The notes beneath the pieces were generated by a model. The model was not told the DNA's origin. It saw nothing but the letters and a program-made list of their open reading frames with translations, and did not search any database. A program made the translations under genes and the position numbers. From NCBI RefSeq assembly GCF_901000735.1, contig NC_081545.1:17616758-17680757 (forward strand): a stretch of 64,000 nt of DNA, written 5' to 3'. Origin of the DNA: Corylus avellana (lineage: Eukaryota; Streptophyta; Magnoliopsida; Fagales; Betulaceae). Shown in pieces: positions 44,805 through 57,776 of this stretch; the stretch's first letter is position 1, and each line of letters starts with the position of its first letter.

Positions 44805-45070
44805 TGTGCAGGAAATTTTTTTTTTTTTTTAATAAATTTCTCCGAAATTTATTTGTTTGTACACCTGATAACATGAACATACATTTTTCAACAAACAGAT
44901 ATCCATTTCTCAACATATATCCATTTCCCAACATATATCAACTGCTATCAACATATATACATTTCTTAATTAAGTCGTATCCAACTATATATATAGACAT
45001 GAACAACTTAATAGACAAAAAATTTCAACTACATATATATACATAATTCCAACCTAATAAACAAATAATT
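44805..45070. other. AT-rich stretch without genes
   Basis: A T-run (44817-44830) and imperfect repeats of CAACATATATCCATTTC at about 44890-44965. Nothing else is recognised. Confidence 0.6.
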
Positions 45071-45170
45071 NNNNNNNNNNNNNNNNNNNNNNNNNNNNNN
45101 NNNNNNNNNNNNNNNNNNNNNNNNNNNNNNNNNNNNNNNNNNNNNNNNNNNNNNNNNNNNNNNNNNNNNN
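45071..45170. other. Assembly gap (100 N)
   Basis: Exactly 100 N. The 5' LTR, PBS, gag and start of protease of element G are lost here. Confidence 0.99.
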
Positions 45171-45171
45171 G

Positions 45172-48100
45172 GTCAAGAATGTTGGCATTCAAATACCGGT
45201 GATTCTAGGGCGACCATTCTTAGCTACGACTAATGCCCTGATTAATTGTAGGACAGGGGTGATGAAGATTTCCTTCGGAAATATGACAGTGGAGCTGAAT
45301 ATCTTTGATATCAGCAAACAACCATTGGAGTATGATGAAGTGAGAAATGTATGCTGGATAGAGGAGATTATGGAAGAGACAGTGAATGAATCAAGCATAG
45401 AAGACCCCTTGGAGGCATGCTTTGCTCAGTTCGGAGAGGATTTAGATTTGGACAAGTTGCTTGAGCAAGCAGATGCAATTTTGGAGACTGCTCCTCTAGT
45501 GAGCAGTGAGACGGAGGAGACAACAACACTTGATCCCCCAAAGAAGGAACTTAAGCCTCTACCGGATAACCTTAAGTATAAGTTCCTAGGTCCAGCAAAT
45601 TCTTTGCCTGTGATTATAGCTTCGGATTTGGTTGATGCTCAAGAGGAAAAATTGCTAGAGGTGTTAAGACAACACAAGGAAGCTATCGGTTGGACCATTG
45701 AGGATATCAAGGGGATCAGTCCCTCGGTGGTGATGCACAAGATACATTTAGAGGAGAATGCCAAGCCATCGAGGGAGCCACAGAGAAGGTTAAACCCAAC
45801 TATGCAAGAGGTTGTGAGGGCTGAAGTGATTAAGTTGTTGGATGCAGGGATCATTTATCCAATCTCGGATAGAAAGTGGGTAAGCCCAATTCATGTTGTG
45901 CCAAAGCGGGCTGGATTGACGGTAGTAAAGAACAAGGATGATGAGTTGGTCCCAACTCGTATTCAGTCCGGATGGAGAGTTTGCATAGACTACCGCAAGC
46001 TAAATGCCGCCACAAGGAAGGATCATTTTCCACTCCCATTCATTGATCAGATGGTGGAACGTTTGGCTGGGCATGCATACTATTGCTTCTTGGATGGTTA
46101 TTCTGGATATAACCAGGTCCCTGTGGACCCCGAAGATCAGGAGAAGACGACATTTACCTGTCCTTTTAGGACTTTCGCCTACCGTCGCATGCCCTTTGGT
46201 TATGCAACGCACCCGCTACTTTTCAGCGGTGCATGATTAGTATTTTTTCTGACATGGTAGAGCGTTTCTTAGAGATTTTCATGGACGATTTCTCTGTCTT
46301 TGGTTCATCCTTTGATGAGTGTTTGGACCGCCTGACTTTGGTATTAGTACGGTGCAAGGAGAAGAACCTGGTGCTCAATTGGGAGAAGTGCCATTTTATG
46401 GTCAAGCAAGGTATTGTATTGGGGCACATCATATCTCAGAGGGGGATTGAGGTTGATAAAGCGAAGGTGGATTTGATTTCCAACCTTCCACCCCCACGTA
46501 CAGTGAAGGAGGTTCGCTCTTTTCTGGGCCATGTAGGATTCTACAGGCGGTTTATCCAAGACTTAGCAAGATTGCCAGGCCTTTGTGCAAGTTGTTGGTG
46601 AAGGATGCCCCATTTGTATTTGATGAGGATTGCCAGAGAGCATTTGGGGACCTTAAGAGCATTCTGACGTCCACACCCATTATTCAGCCACCCAATTGGG
46701 GTGTACCTTTTGAGATCATGTGTGACGCATCGGATCATGCCGTTGGAGCTGTTTTGGGGCAGCGTATTGATAGACTCCCCCATGTCATTTACTATGCGAG
46801 CAGAACTCTGAACGATGCACAACTCAACTACTCCACCACGGAGAAGGAGTTGTTGGCAGTCGTTTTTGCGCTAGACAAGTTCAGATCCTATTTGCTAGGA
46901 TCTAAAGTCATCATCTTTTCGGATCACGCAGCATTGAAGTATCTTTGTTCCAAAAAAGATGCTAAATCTCGTCTGATCCGATGGATTTTGCTACTTCAGG
47001 AGTTTGACATAGAAATTCGGGACAAGAAGGGTTCCAAAAATGTGGTGGCGGATCATTTGTCTAGATTGACTGTGGATTACACTGAGGACGCCAGCCCCAT
47101 TTCGGAGACTTTCCCTGATGAGCAATTGATGCACATTGCTCATGAGCCCGCACCATGGTTTGCTGACATAGTGAACTATCTTGTCACCGGCCAACTGCCT
47201 CAGCTGTGGGGGCGACAAGATAGGTCCAAATTTTTGCCTGTGGTGAAACATTTTTTCTGGGACGATCCTTACCTGTTCAAGTATTGTCCCGATCAGATCA
47301 TTAGGAGGTGTATACCTGAGCATGACCAATCCAATGTCATCTCCTTTTGTCATGATCATGCTTGTGGAGGCCATTTCAGTGCTAAGAAGACCGCCGCCAA
47401 GATTTTGCAGTGTGGATTCTATTGGCCTACCCTTTTCAGAGACGCCCACGCTTATTGTATATCTTGTGAGCGTTGTCAGAAGCTAGGGAGTATCTCTAGA
47501 AGGAATATGATGCCCCTCAGTCCCATTTTGATTGTTGAGATTTTTGACGTATGGGGCATCGATTTCATGGGACCTTTCCCGAACTCCTTTGGCTATCTGT
47601 ACATCTTGGTTGCTGTGGACTATGTGTCCAAATTGGTGGAGGCAGTTGCATGCAAGACCAATGACCACAGAGTTGTGGTCCAGTTTTTGAGAGACACTAT
47701 CTTTGCTCGTTTTGGTTCGCCTCGAGCAATTATAAGTGATGGAGGTAAGCATTTTTGCAATCGGATTTTTGAGCAGTTGATGAAGAAGTATTTCATCACA
47801 CATAAGGTTGTCACCCCATATCACCCACAGATGAGTGGACAGGTTGAAGTTTCCAATCGCGAGATCAAGCATATTTTGGAAAAGACGGTAAACCCCAATC
47901 GAAAAGATTGGTCTATGCGATTGAGTGACGCACTGTGGGCATATAGGACAGCTTTCAAGACCCCGATTGGGATGTCACCCTATCGGCTGGTGTACGGGAA
48001 GGCATGTCATCTTCCCGTGGAGTTGGAGCATAGAGCATATTGGGCTATCAAGCAGCTGAACTTCAATCTTTTGAAGGCTGGCTCACAAAGGAAGCTCCAA

Positions 48101-48445
48101 CTCAATGAATTAGAGGAGCTGAGGAATGATGCTTATGAATCTGCACGGTTGTACAAGGCACAGATGAAGAAGGCTCATGACCAGAGCATTTTGAGACGAT
48201 CTTTTGAGCCTGGTGAGAAGGTCCTTCTTTACAATTCACGGCTGCATCTTTTTCCAAGCAAGTTGAAATCTCGGTGGACAGGCCCATTTATCATTCGGAC
48301 AGTTTTTCCTCATGGGGCCATCGAGATTGAGGATCCTCAGAATGGTAACACCTTCAAGGTAAATGGACAGAGATTAAAACCATTCTTAGAGTTGAGGAGT
48401 AAGGAGATTGAGACGACATTGTTGGAGGATCCGAGTTATTCTTAG
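45172..48445 (+). pseudogene. pol: Element G pol: protease end, RT, RNase H, integrase
   Basis: About 1,090 codons open except for two one-base deletions. Protease end: VILGRPFLATTNALINC. RT: VSPIHVVPKRAG, WRVCIDYRKLNAATRKDHFP, YCFLDGYSGYNQ, CPFRTFAYRRMPFG (Arg where Gly is usual), then FMDDFSVFG with both Asp. RNase [39 protein letters not shown]. Integrase: zinc finger HDHACGGHF and CISCERCQ, core Asp in [17 protein letters not shown], and Glu in VEVSNREI; C-terminal [10 protein letters not shown]. Both lesions (about 46200, about 46563) lose one T from a TTT run. It would supply cDNA synthesis and integration if intact. FMDDFSVFG and the domain order fit Athila/Tat. Confidence 0.92.
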
Positions 48446-49314
48446 TGATTGTCGTATTTTGTGGAGAGTCTGGCTGAAGACTTAAAACTTAGCGCTTGTG
48501 GGAGGCAACCCTCATTCTTTCCCTTACCATTTTATCTTGTTTGTTTGTTTCTGTTGTGTTTTTCAGGGCAAGTGTCTGCCATTCAAGTTTGGGGGAGCAT
48601 TCTCCTATGTTACACCCGACTTGCGCCGCGCACCTGGTATTGTATCTCTGGACCCATTGGGGACAATGTGTCATTTTAGTTTGGGGGTGGGGTAGACATT
48701 TCTCTGTCTTTTTCCTTAATTATTCGTGTTGTTTTGTTATATATATATAATAAAAAATAAATAAAAAAAAAATCTGCTATGTTATTGATTAAGCAAGGAT
48801 AACACCTATTCTGTGGTTTGCATGTCATTGGTCTGTTTAGCATTTTGAACACAGCATGTCAGTAGGAATCTGAGTCTTTTGACTCATTGTTGGATTAGAG
48901 AGATTTCACATGTTCGAGTTTATCACCACGAGCACACTAGCACAGAATCGGTGAGGTATAAGATTTGACTTGATTAGGGTATATTTTGAGATAGGTAGGA
49001 TGAAGTGTGATGAAACCATGGCTTGAAAAAAAAAAAAAAAAAAATCAAATCAAATCAGTTTGAGCTTCTCATTGAGTAACCGGACCTCATGCCTCACAAA
49101 GCATTGAGTGTTCGCGTAAAAAGATGAGAAACCTAACTTGGTTGGTTGTATGGCTAGTTTGGCTTCGTAGCCTAGTTGACTTGAGTAATTAAGCCCTTAG
49201 GGATGTTTCTACATCTAGTGCCCTAAAACCATTTGGTTTGGGAGTCTCTGGCCCAACACTCGTTACATGGGTCAATTAGAAAGCTTAAGGAAGCTAAGCA
49301 TTGCACAGCCTATA

Positions 49315-49348
<34 letters not shown>

Positions 49349-49808
49349 AAGCCTTGGTTGTTTCATCTGAGCAAATTCCTATCACATCTAAAGTACACCC
49401 AAGTTTGAGAATAAATTGAAGCCTCCGGATTTTATGTTAGTCTCACATTGCACTTATTGGAACATGTGTTGTCTCAAATTTCCATCTTTGAGTTGAATGA
49501 TTTGTGCTTATCTTGATGATGTGATTGTGGTGTTCATTATGATAAACCTACTCATGATGTTAAAAACCATGTGTTTGTGTGGAAGTCCTTGTTTATGAAA
49601 TAACATAGTGCATAAATGTTTGTGGGTATCATTCCTGTTAAACCCTCACGAGACTTCACTCGTCCTCTAGGGATACCTAGGGGTTTAAAAGGCTTGTTGC
49701 ATGCGCTAAATGCAATCGTATATCCCACGAAAGATGGATTTATCTTTTGTTTTCTGTTTTTCCATTCTTGTTTTTAGTTTTGTATTGCTAAGGGACTAGC
49801 AATATGTA
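48446..49808 (+). other. 3' noncoding region of G
   Basis: The AACTTAGCGCTTGTGGGAGG block is at 48487-48506 and CATTGGGGACAATGTGT near 48655. PPT-like words are at 48585-48597 and 48678-48690. Poly-A runs are at 49026-49043 and 49316-49346. No downstream ORF is present, unlike CE. AAAGATGGATTTATC is near 49730. Confidence 0.75.
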
Positions 49809-49820
49809 AGTTTGGGGGTG
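49809..49820 (+). other. Polypurine tract of G
   Basis: AGTTTGGGGGTG directly precedes the 3' LTR start TGATAAGTGC. Confidence 0.85.
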
Positions 49821-51199
49821 TGATAAGTGCTAAAATATTTATATTTTCAGCCCTTAACTTGCATGTTTTAATCCTTTGGTTTTGGTTAATTAGGACATTT
49901 TATTGCCTTTTTGTATTTTCTTTGTTTTATAGGCTTTTGGAAGAAAAGAAAGCATTTCTGGAAAAATTCCAAGCTTAAAGGGGCAAATTGAGAAGACCTA
50001 GAGGATATGGTTAAGCTTAACCAATCATGGTTAAAGTTTAATCAAATAAAGGAAAGGATTAATTCGGAATTTCTCAATTTGAAGTCAAATCGGATTGGAT
50101 GCAAAATTGGATTCTGAATATGTCTCGGTATTTTGACCATAACTTTCATCTCAGATATCCGATTGAGGTGATTCAAGCGGCATTGGAAAGCTAACTCAAA
50201 TTACTACAATTAATTGTGAAATAGCATTTTCCCAATTCGGAGCGCCGCAAGGCCAAAATCATGACGCAAGATAGGACCGCAATTCTGGGCGAATCCTATT
50301 CCGATTTGGGCTTAGGTTTTCTTTATCCTAATTGGGCTTGGACTTAAATCTCCGAAATTCCTAGGATTACTAGGGCTTCTAGGGCTCTCCTAAGCCATAT
50401 AAATAGACCTCTAAGCCTCACAATTGAAGGAGGCCGTTTTAAGCTGAATTACGACGTATTGCCGTGGGGAAGCTTTTGCTTTGTTTTCCATTGTAAGTTT
50501 TATTCTTTCGATGATGACAATTCAATTGGTGATTATTTTTGTTATCATGAGAGGCTAAATCTTTCAACTAAGGTTGAAGATGAAGCTTCGTCATTGACAA
50601 ACTCATGTATTCTCGTATTTTGTTTATACAATTTTGACTTCGAATAAGGATGTTGTAGATTTTCATTCAATTGCTTGATTTATATCTTTTAATTGAATGT
50701 GATGAACTATTATGTGTTGGAGTTGGATATTTGATGTGTTTCATCCTTCGGATACATCAAATCATTCGATTGAAATCGGATATCCGTTGTGATTCGTTAA
50801 CCAAACGGATACATAGGATGATTTAATTTCGAATCGGATATTTGTTGTGATTTGTAAAAATGGGTGGATTCATTGAATGATTTAAACTTGATATTTGTAA
50901 AACATCGAATATAGTTTTTCGATTGTAGGAACAAATACGAGAATATAGAGTTAAGATTTGGCGAAGTGAATTCTAAAACCTTAGTGTTCTTTACCATTTT
51001 ATTTCATTATTTTCTTTAGTTTATGTTTTATTTTGCACGACAAAAATCACAAAATTCGGAACTAGGTTACAATAGAGTTGGTTTAAATAGAAATTGGTTT
51101 ACACAACACAAATCCCTGTGGATCGACCTCGCACTTGCACACACGCTATATTGCACACGACTCGTGCACTTGCGAGTACAATTAAATTTGTACATCACA
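49821..51199 (+). mobile_element. 3' LTR of G
   Basis: 1,379 bp, TGATAAGTGC...GTACATCACA. The TATAAATA box is at 50398-50405. U3 has no CGATCG core. U5 has three GGATAT...GTTGTGATT...GGATACAT units (50724-50885). Confidence 0.9.
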
Positions 51200-51314
51200 T
51201 AGGTCAAGGTAATGTATCTTCCTTTTTGGTTGAAATAGGTTTAGTTGTGAATCCACTAGATTCTTGGTGTGTGGATTCACAATCAACTAATCATGTCTGC
51301 AATTCATTGTAGGG

Positions 51315-52489
51315 TGCTAGGTTTAGTTTGGCCTTCTTTAATGATCAAAACATTTGTTTGTATTTTTCCATTCTTCCTCAAATGTCGGGGTGAAGATTAG
51401 ATGTTTGTTAGAGTTCTTTTCCTTCCCTGTTGTATTGGCGTCAGAACAAGACTGAAGGAGTGCTCTATGGTTTCTCGTCAGTAACCCCGTCAAAATGGGG
51501 CATGTAATCTAAAGTTTCTATTTCCCTATCAGAAGTCACGTCAGAACAGGACATGTAATGAGAAGCTACTAGTTTCTCGTCAAGAACCTCATCAGGACGG
51601 GACATGTAATGGGAGGTTACTGTTTCCTCCTCAAGAACCTCTTCAGAACGGGACATGTGACAGGACCAAAGCTGAAGCTACTGTTTTCTCGTTTGAAGAT
51701 GCGTTATGACGGGCTCGTGACTGGTATTTAGATCTAATTTTTACTCTTTGCGTCCTAACAAGGATTAACTCCCGTTATGACAGGAATGGCTCAAAATACA
51801 GATTTTGGCCTTCTAGTCAGAATGGAAGAAAATCCCAATTAAGACGGAATAGGAAAAATTTTATATCTATAAATATCTGTCTCATTTTCTGTAGAAGTCT
51901 TTGAACCTCTCCATTTCCATTTATGCTCTTCTGAGTTTGGAGGTTCCCTGTGAAGAAAGGGTTGCATTATCACTCATAGAAGTGATATTCTTCATTGTTG
52001 TTTGTAGCAAGTGGAGTACCTAAAAAGCTGGAGTCTTCCATCACTTGGGGTTTTTGTTTTTGATTTCAAACCACACCATACACATCACTTAGCCGCAAAG
52101 AAGTCTACTGAAAAGTCGATCAGGAGATGCGCTGCATGAAGGTGATCACGATGTAGACAAGCTAGGAAGCTTGTTCTTCTTACTAAGTTTAGAAGTCCCC
52201 TCCAGGGAGTGAGTATCAACTAGTCTGTAACTGTGAATCTTCATATAGTGATTTCCTAGTTTTGGCTGCTTCGAAGTGGTGTTTCCCTTGAGGTGCTCAA
52301 AAGGGTTTTCCACTTCATCAACAAAATTTTGTGTTGTGGTTGTGTGAATGTTCTTTTTTTTTGTGTTGGTTTATTTTTAAGCATAGCTTCTTTTTTTCCT
52401 TATATAAACTGCTTATGCGTTTGTTTTGGTTATATAAATCGCTTTTGTGTTTGATTTGAGGGTAGAACATCGTCCTCATTGTTTTTTCA
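51315..52489 (+). mobile_element. Copia LTR, copy 2
   Basis: TGCTAGGTTTAG here (TGTTAGG in copy 1). The TATAAATA box is at 51868-51875. Confidence 0.75.
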
Positions 52490-52491
52490 AT

Positions 52492-52503
52492 TGGTATCAG
52501 AGC
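52492..52503 (+). other. PBS, initiator tRNA-Met (copia, copy 2)
   Basis: TGGTATCAGAGC, as in copy 1. Confidence 0.9.
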
Positions 52504-55500
52504 GGGTTCACTTGGTTTTGTCTCACGTCTTAAGTGTGTTCAATGACCCCCACTCTTTTGGGACGATCTATACCTGTTCCAAGTGTTCCTTCCATTTTCA
52601 TTGGAAGTGATTTTGAACTTTGGAATGTTCATTTAAGAGCCATGTTTAAGAAGTTTGTTTGTCCATTTTTGTTTAGCATTACTAGAAAGTTTGTTTCTTA
52701 TCTTATTGCATTCTAGTGCATGCTCTGGGTATTTTCGTTTTGTTTTATTTTTATCCCATGTTTTTATGAGTTTTTCTCTTGTTGGGTTTTTTTTTTTTTT
52801 TTTTTGTGTCTTTCTTTGGGAGTGCTCTCTCCCTAGATCTTGTTAAGTACTTTCTTCAAAAACTTATTGTGCACTTTATGAATCTCTCATTATTGCAAAC
52901 CTGTGTGATGCTCGTTATTGAAGTTGTCTTATATGATGGCTTGTAGAGTTTGTGTGTGTGCTTTGATGCTTATGTTTATTCTAAGCCTTGTCATTTTTAT
53001 GCACACTGTTTTCACAAGTTTTGACGGATTTCACATCTATTAATTTGGGCAAAAACTCTTATGAGTATTTTTGGTTTTCCCTATTCAAATTGACCTTGCA
53101 AGTCAACCTCACAACTTAATTGTTCATGGCATCACCTTTTTCAATGACAAGCAAAATATGATCAAAGACCAAATTTTTAGCAAAATTGTGACAAAACATA
53201 TTCTTAAAAATTTGCTTCTGAAATCCTTATAGAAAGAGCTGGTGTCATAATCATTGCGGAAAAAGGTGAAACACCCACGAGATTTAATTTGTATAAATTC
53301 TCTTGGACAATTGAAGAGGAATGGGTGTATGACTTTTTTATTAAAGTTTAGGAAAAAGGGTTTGACTTTTGCATTAAGTGTCACCATTTTTCATGTGAGA
53401 TGTGATTGCTCTATGCCTATGTGACATGTGCCCTCTCTTGTGAAATGATTCACACATATCACTATGACATGTTTTAGCCTGTTCATTTGCATCATTGTCA
53501 AAAGCATGTTTTGGATAAACCATCATGTTTATTCATACTTTGACTAAACTGTAGAACATGTTAGTTTTTGATGAGATGGTTTCTCTCATATTTTAATAAG
53601 TGTTTATTGTAAGTGTACATGTTGATTGGGTGAAAGTATTTGAGTTTGTTTGTTTTTAAAAGGAAAAATGGGTGAAGAGGATTGTTTCCTGTCTTCCCGT
53701 CTTAATGGAAATTTTCAACCGTCGTAACGGGAATGTGTTTTGTGTTCTTCTGTTAAAATAGGATTCTATGCGTTTTGTGATATTCTCTTCTTCTCGTCTT
53801 AACGTTATTTGTTTTCATTAAAACGGAAATTGGGAGACAAATAGTCACAACGCCTAACACCCTGTTTTTTTTTAATGAAAATTGTTGTTGCTTCACTCAA
53901 GCTCTCTCTTCTAAGGGATTTTGTGTGTGTTTCTTATTGGTTTTGTGAAGCCTTCGTTCTATATCATCCTTAATTAGGTTTATGTCTTTTCTCCTCCCTC
54001 ATTGTTGAGTTGATGTTTGGATTTTGTTCCTTCATTGGTCTTCAAACCTTTGTCTTTTGAATATTTCTCACCTTGTTGGGTCTATGCTCCTTGATTGACA
54101 TTTATTGATTGTGTGTTTTGGCTTTGGTTTCAATCTCTTGAGCTTATTGGGGTCTATTTTGGCTTTTACATCTTTGAGAATTTGAGTTTATTTTTGGGAT
54201 TTGGGTTTTCATGTTTTGAAAATAAATTATTGAATGCTTTTGTTCTCTCAACATGCATTTTGCCTATTTTGCCTATTTTGCCTATTGCTCATTTTGTGCT
54301 TAGTCTCTGAGCTACTCTTTGGTTCCTCTTGAAGGTATATGTTCTTTATGATTCTTGTGCATCTCGGTACACACTTTGACTGATATTGATGCTCTCATTC
54401 ATATGTTAATCTTTGTCTTTCTCACAACAAAATTTGTGTTTTTCTGTTCAAAAACCCTTTTTGTCGTTTGTGTGTACTTGCATATAGGGTCTTGATTATG
54501 TCTTGAATCTCTCTTTATGCCTTCTAGAATCCAAGTGTGCAGTCTTCTCCATTTTGGATATCTCTTCTTAAAGGTGGTTGTTGGTTGTGTTCCTCACCTT
54601 CCAGTGCTAGGTTGAGGTGTGCTTTTTAATGTGGTTGTACTGAGGTTGTGTAGAGTGTATTCTCTTAATTCTTTGCCAGAATGTCATCTTTCCCTTACTC
54701 CCAAAGAGCAAGAGTTGATGTTAGCCCTACACCTCCTATGGCTCCATCTGAAGTTGAACTTGCATTTGCCATGAGATTTGTGACTGGCAGTGGCTGAGCT
54801 ATGTTCCTTTCCAAGAAGCTCAATCGCGAAAAGGGGTAAAGGTCCTCTTGACCTTAAACTTTTTGTTCACATACATGCAATCTTATATGTTTGTGCATCA
54901 CCTTTACTTAGGTGATTGAATTCCTTTGTGATTGCAGTGTGTTGTATCTTTGCATGCCTCTAGCTTTTATCCTTTTTGCCTATTGCATGCTTGTTATGCC
55001 TTTGAGTATGTGGTTGAAATTTGGATGAACCTCTGGTTATTCACTTTCAATTTTTGGGATCTTTCTTTTATGTAGTATTAATGCATATGTTTTGTTCTTT
55101 GACTTTTTTGTCTTTTGTGCATTTTTTTTTTTTTTTGATGATTTGGGTGTTCATTGATTCACATGCTTGAGTATTTCTGTTACAGGGTTGGTAGTGCATT
55201 CTTTTGACTTGCACATTTGTTGCTATATGTTGGAATTCTTTGGGACGAATCTAGGATTCATGGTGCTTGATTGTAAGTTTATCATAATTTAACATGTTTG
55301 GTTGTCTTATGTGTCTAGATAACATGTTATGTTGATTGCTTATTTCCTCCCATTATATATTCCCATAATATGTGAAATTGGTGACAATTGCCTTTTGATT
55401 GTGTGTTGAGATATTGCAATTGTTCACTCACATGTTCTGATTGTGCGTCTATGGCCTATTGATGATATGTGCTTGAAATTTGTAAATGCCATGTTGATTG

Positions 55501-55664
55501 TGGTGATTTTCTTTGGCCTTTTGGTCTTAACTTTGTTTGGATGATATGAAACAACCATTTGAATAAAATGTGTTTCCTTGAACCGTTTACAATTTTCATG
55601 TGCATGGGTTGAGTCTACCATGCTCTCATGTTTGTATTTTGTGTTCTTAGTGTGTGTTTTGACA
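52504..55664 (+). mobile_element. Copia internal region, copy 2
   Basis: The same T-rich noncoding region with the short gag-like start (about 52589-52651). Compared with copy 1 it lacks about 10 bp near 54595-54615. Confidence 0.6.
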
Positions 55665-55669
55665 TGAGC

Positions 55670-55878
55670 TGTAACACCCCGATCCCATATTGGGAAGATG
55701 AGAAGAAGCCCACATATAGTGGATGGTTTATAGAGATAGTCATGGGTGCTAAGTCCCACATTGCCTAGTTACTAGGTGAAACTGGGCTTTATAATGAATT
55801 CTAGGGAAACTCTAAATTGACTAGTCATTTTGGAGTAATAGCGCAGATGTGGCTAGCGCTTTTCCCTGGGTCGTTACA
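55670..55878 (+). mobile_element. TRIM-type solo LTR, copy 2, TSD TGAGC
   Basis: TGAGC lies at 55665-55669 and 55879-55883. No difference from copy 1 was noticed. Confidence 0.85.
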
Positions 55879-55883
55879 TGAGC

Positions 55884-56518
55884 CCTCTTTGTTCATTCTT
55901 TGGTCTTTTGTAACCGTCCTAATTTATTCATTCCAATGATACAAGTGATGCCACTTGAAGCTCCTTCCTCGTCTTTTATAACAAATTGGGGAGAATGTGG
56001 TTTGTTGGAACACTTGTTAGGAAGAGGTTGCTCATGTTAAGGGAGAGTTAACATTAGAGACCCCCCCCCCCCCCTCTTTTTTAGGTATCTTTGATATCTC
56101 TTGTTATCCTTGACATATTCTGTGAGATTGTTTGGCTTAATATGCTTTATTTTGACATATTCTTGACATGTGTCTTTCTTATTGTTTGTTATTCTCTTTC
56201 CTCTTGTCTTATCACATGAATGTTAATTTGGGGAGAATGTGTTTCATTCTGAATCCCTTTGACCATTCAGACAAAAAGGGGGAGAGTATTTTGTGTGAAG
56301 GTGGAACTTGTGATGAGTGTCAAATATTGTATATTTGAGCCCCTTAATTTACACTTGTTAATCTTTTAGCTGTATTATGTTTTGATGTTTTGTGTTAGTT
56401 TTGGTATTTTAGTTTTTTGTAGGTTGCTAAGGGAAAAATGCGCCTTTAAAGTAAAAAATACGGAGTTTGGAAGAAAGCTAGAAAAAGTGCCATCAAAGTA
56501 GGACCAAGCGCACCACAC
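55884..56518 (+). mobile_element. Copia 3' part and start of Athila-like LTR, copy 2
   Basis: It contains the poly-C run (56062-56075), the purine tract near 56269, and the LTR start at 56311 cut by H at 56519. Confidence 0.65.
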
Positions 56519-57482
56519 TGTTAAGTACCAAAATATTCATATTTTAGCCCTTAACTTATAATTGTTAATTTCTTAGTTTTGTTAGTTTGTACTATTTTCT
56601 TTCTTTTATGTGTTTTCTGTGATTTTGTAGGCTTTTGGAAGAAAATGAAGCACTTCTAGAAAGTTCGAGCATTAAAGAGCAAATTTGGGAAAGCTAGAAA
56701 TTCTAATAATGAGATCGATCATAGGCGACCTACGCTCGAGTGCACTAGGGCTAGATTAAAGCAATAATTAAGTTTATTTAATATTTCAATATTGGCGCCT
56801 TTGTGATAATCATATTGTGATGCTTAACTTGATTAATTCCTGTTTTATTAAATTCCTCATATGCGTGTGATTGGCCATTATATGCATGTGGTATGGATTA
56901 GTTATTTAAGTCAATTTTGATGATCGAGTTTTGGGCTTAATAGAGTGACAAAAGAATTCCTTACGGGTTCTTGGGTTAATCAACATGGGGAACCGGGAGT
57001 AGACACCCATGCCCTAAGCCTTATGTGTTTGTCGATTTCTACAGATTTATGCTTTCTTAAAGAATAACTTAATAGACACCCTTGCTAAATCCGTTAAGAA
57101 AGAAAATAATTAGAGTAGATACCTATGCCTAATTCGTTACTTAGGGAAATCAATAGCTTAAGGAGTAGACACCCATACCCTTAGGTTGACAAACATTAGG
57201 TATTCATAATATGATTAGAACATTGGCATATTGTTATATTATTTAAGCATGATTAGTGGTGGATATTAAAGCCCTACCTTTTATTTATCTTTATTTCTTT
57301 TCAATATATCAATATCAATTTAGTGAACATTTTGATATTTTAATCAATTCTAAACAATATCATCAATCCTCGTAAGAACGATCTCGTACTTGCTGCACTA
57401 TACTACTGTTTTGATCTTGTGCACTTACGAGTTAAAACATACTAATTATTATCTATTAATTTAGGTAGTATTTGGCACAACA
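56519..57482 (+). mobile_element. 5' LTR of H, internally deleted
   Basis: 964 bp against about 1.35 kb for relatives. The sequence jumps from a decayed CGATCG array (56711-56748) to GGGCTAGATTAAAGC, losing the TATAAATA box and R start. It carries four U5 motifs (56998, 57072, 57116, 57163). Confidence 0.85.
56992..57185 (+). repeat. Four GTAGACACCCATGC motifs, H 5' LTR
   Basis: Two match closely (56998, 57163) and two are variants (AATAGACACCCTTGC, GTAGATACCTATGC). Confidence 0.75.
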
Positions 57483-57488
57483 AGTTTT

Positions 57489-57506
57489 TGGCGCCGTTAC
57501 TAAGGA
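57489..57506 (+). other. PBS, tRNA-Asp type, decayed (H)
   Basis: TGGCGCCGTTACTAAGGA keeps the first ten bases; the four changes in the last eight are all transitions (G to A or C to T). Confidence 0.75.
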
Positions 57507-57776
57507 TTATTTAATTTTGTTTGGAATTTTTTTTTCCCTAGTTTGTTTCATTTTTTTTCCTGCTTTTCTAGTTTTTCCACAGTTCCTGTTTTGCCTCTGG
57601 AGGTGCGCTCGAGCGCCCATTCCAGGGCGATGGAGCGCACTAGTGCAATCGATCGCACGTCTGGATAGCAGCACAGAAACTATTTTAATTACAATCTGAT
57701 TTTTTTTTTCTTTTCGTTTCATGCAAGGTCATTCGAGTCTGCATTTTCCTAAGTCTTTATTTTTAATTTTGTTTTT

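Larger units (their letters stand above)
45171..51199 (+). mobile_element. Athila-like element G, 5' part missing
   Basis: It holds the end of protease, all of RT, RNase H and integrase, a 1.37-kb 3' noncoding region, PPT and 3' LTR. It sits in the copia gag-protease region: the right flank TAGGTCAAGG equals 38389 onward in the copy without G. Confidence 0.9.
51200..56709 (+). repeat. 5.5-kb near-identical repeat, copy 2
   Basis: Same order as 38389-43908: copia protease fragment, copia LTR, PBS, T-rich internal region, TRIM solo LTR, LTR start, start of H. The offset is 12,811 on the left and 12,801 on the right of the indel. Confidence 0.95.

Noticed and set aside
51094..51312. ORF joining the G LTR to the copia protease fragment
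   Set aside because: It spans the insertion junction and is not a gene; the protease part is annotated with the copia remnant.
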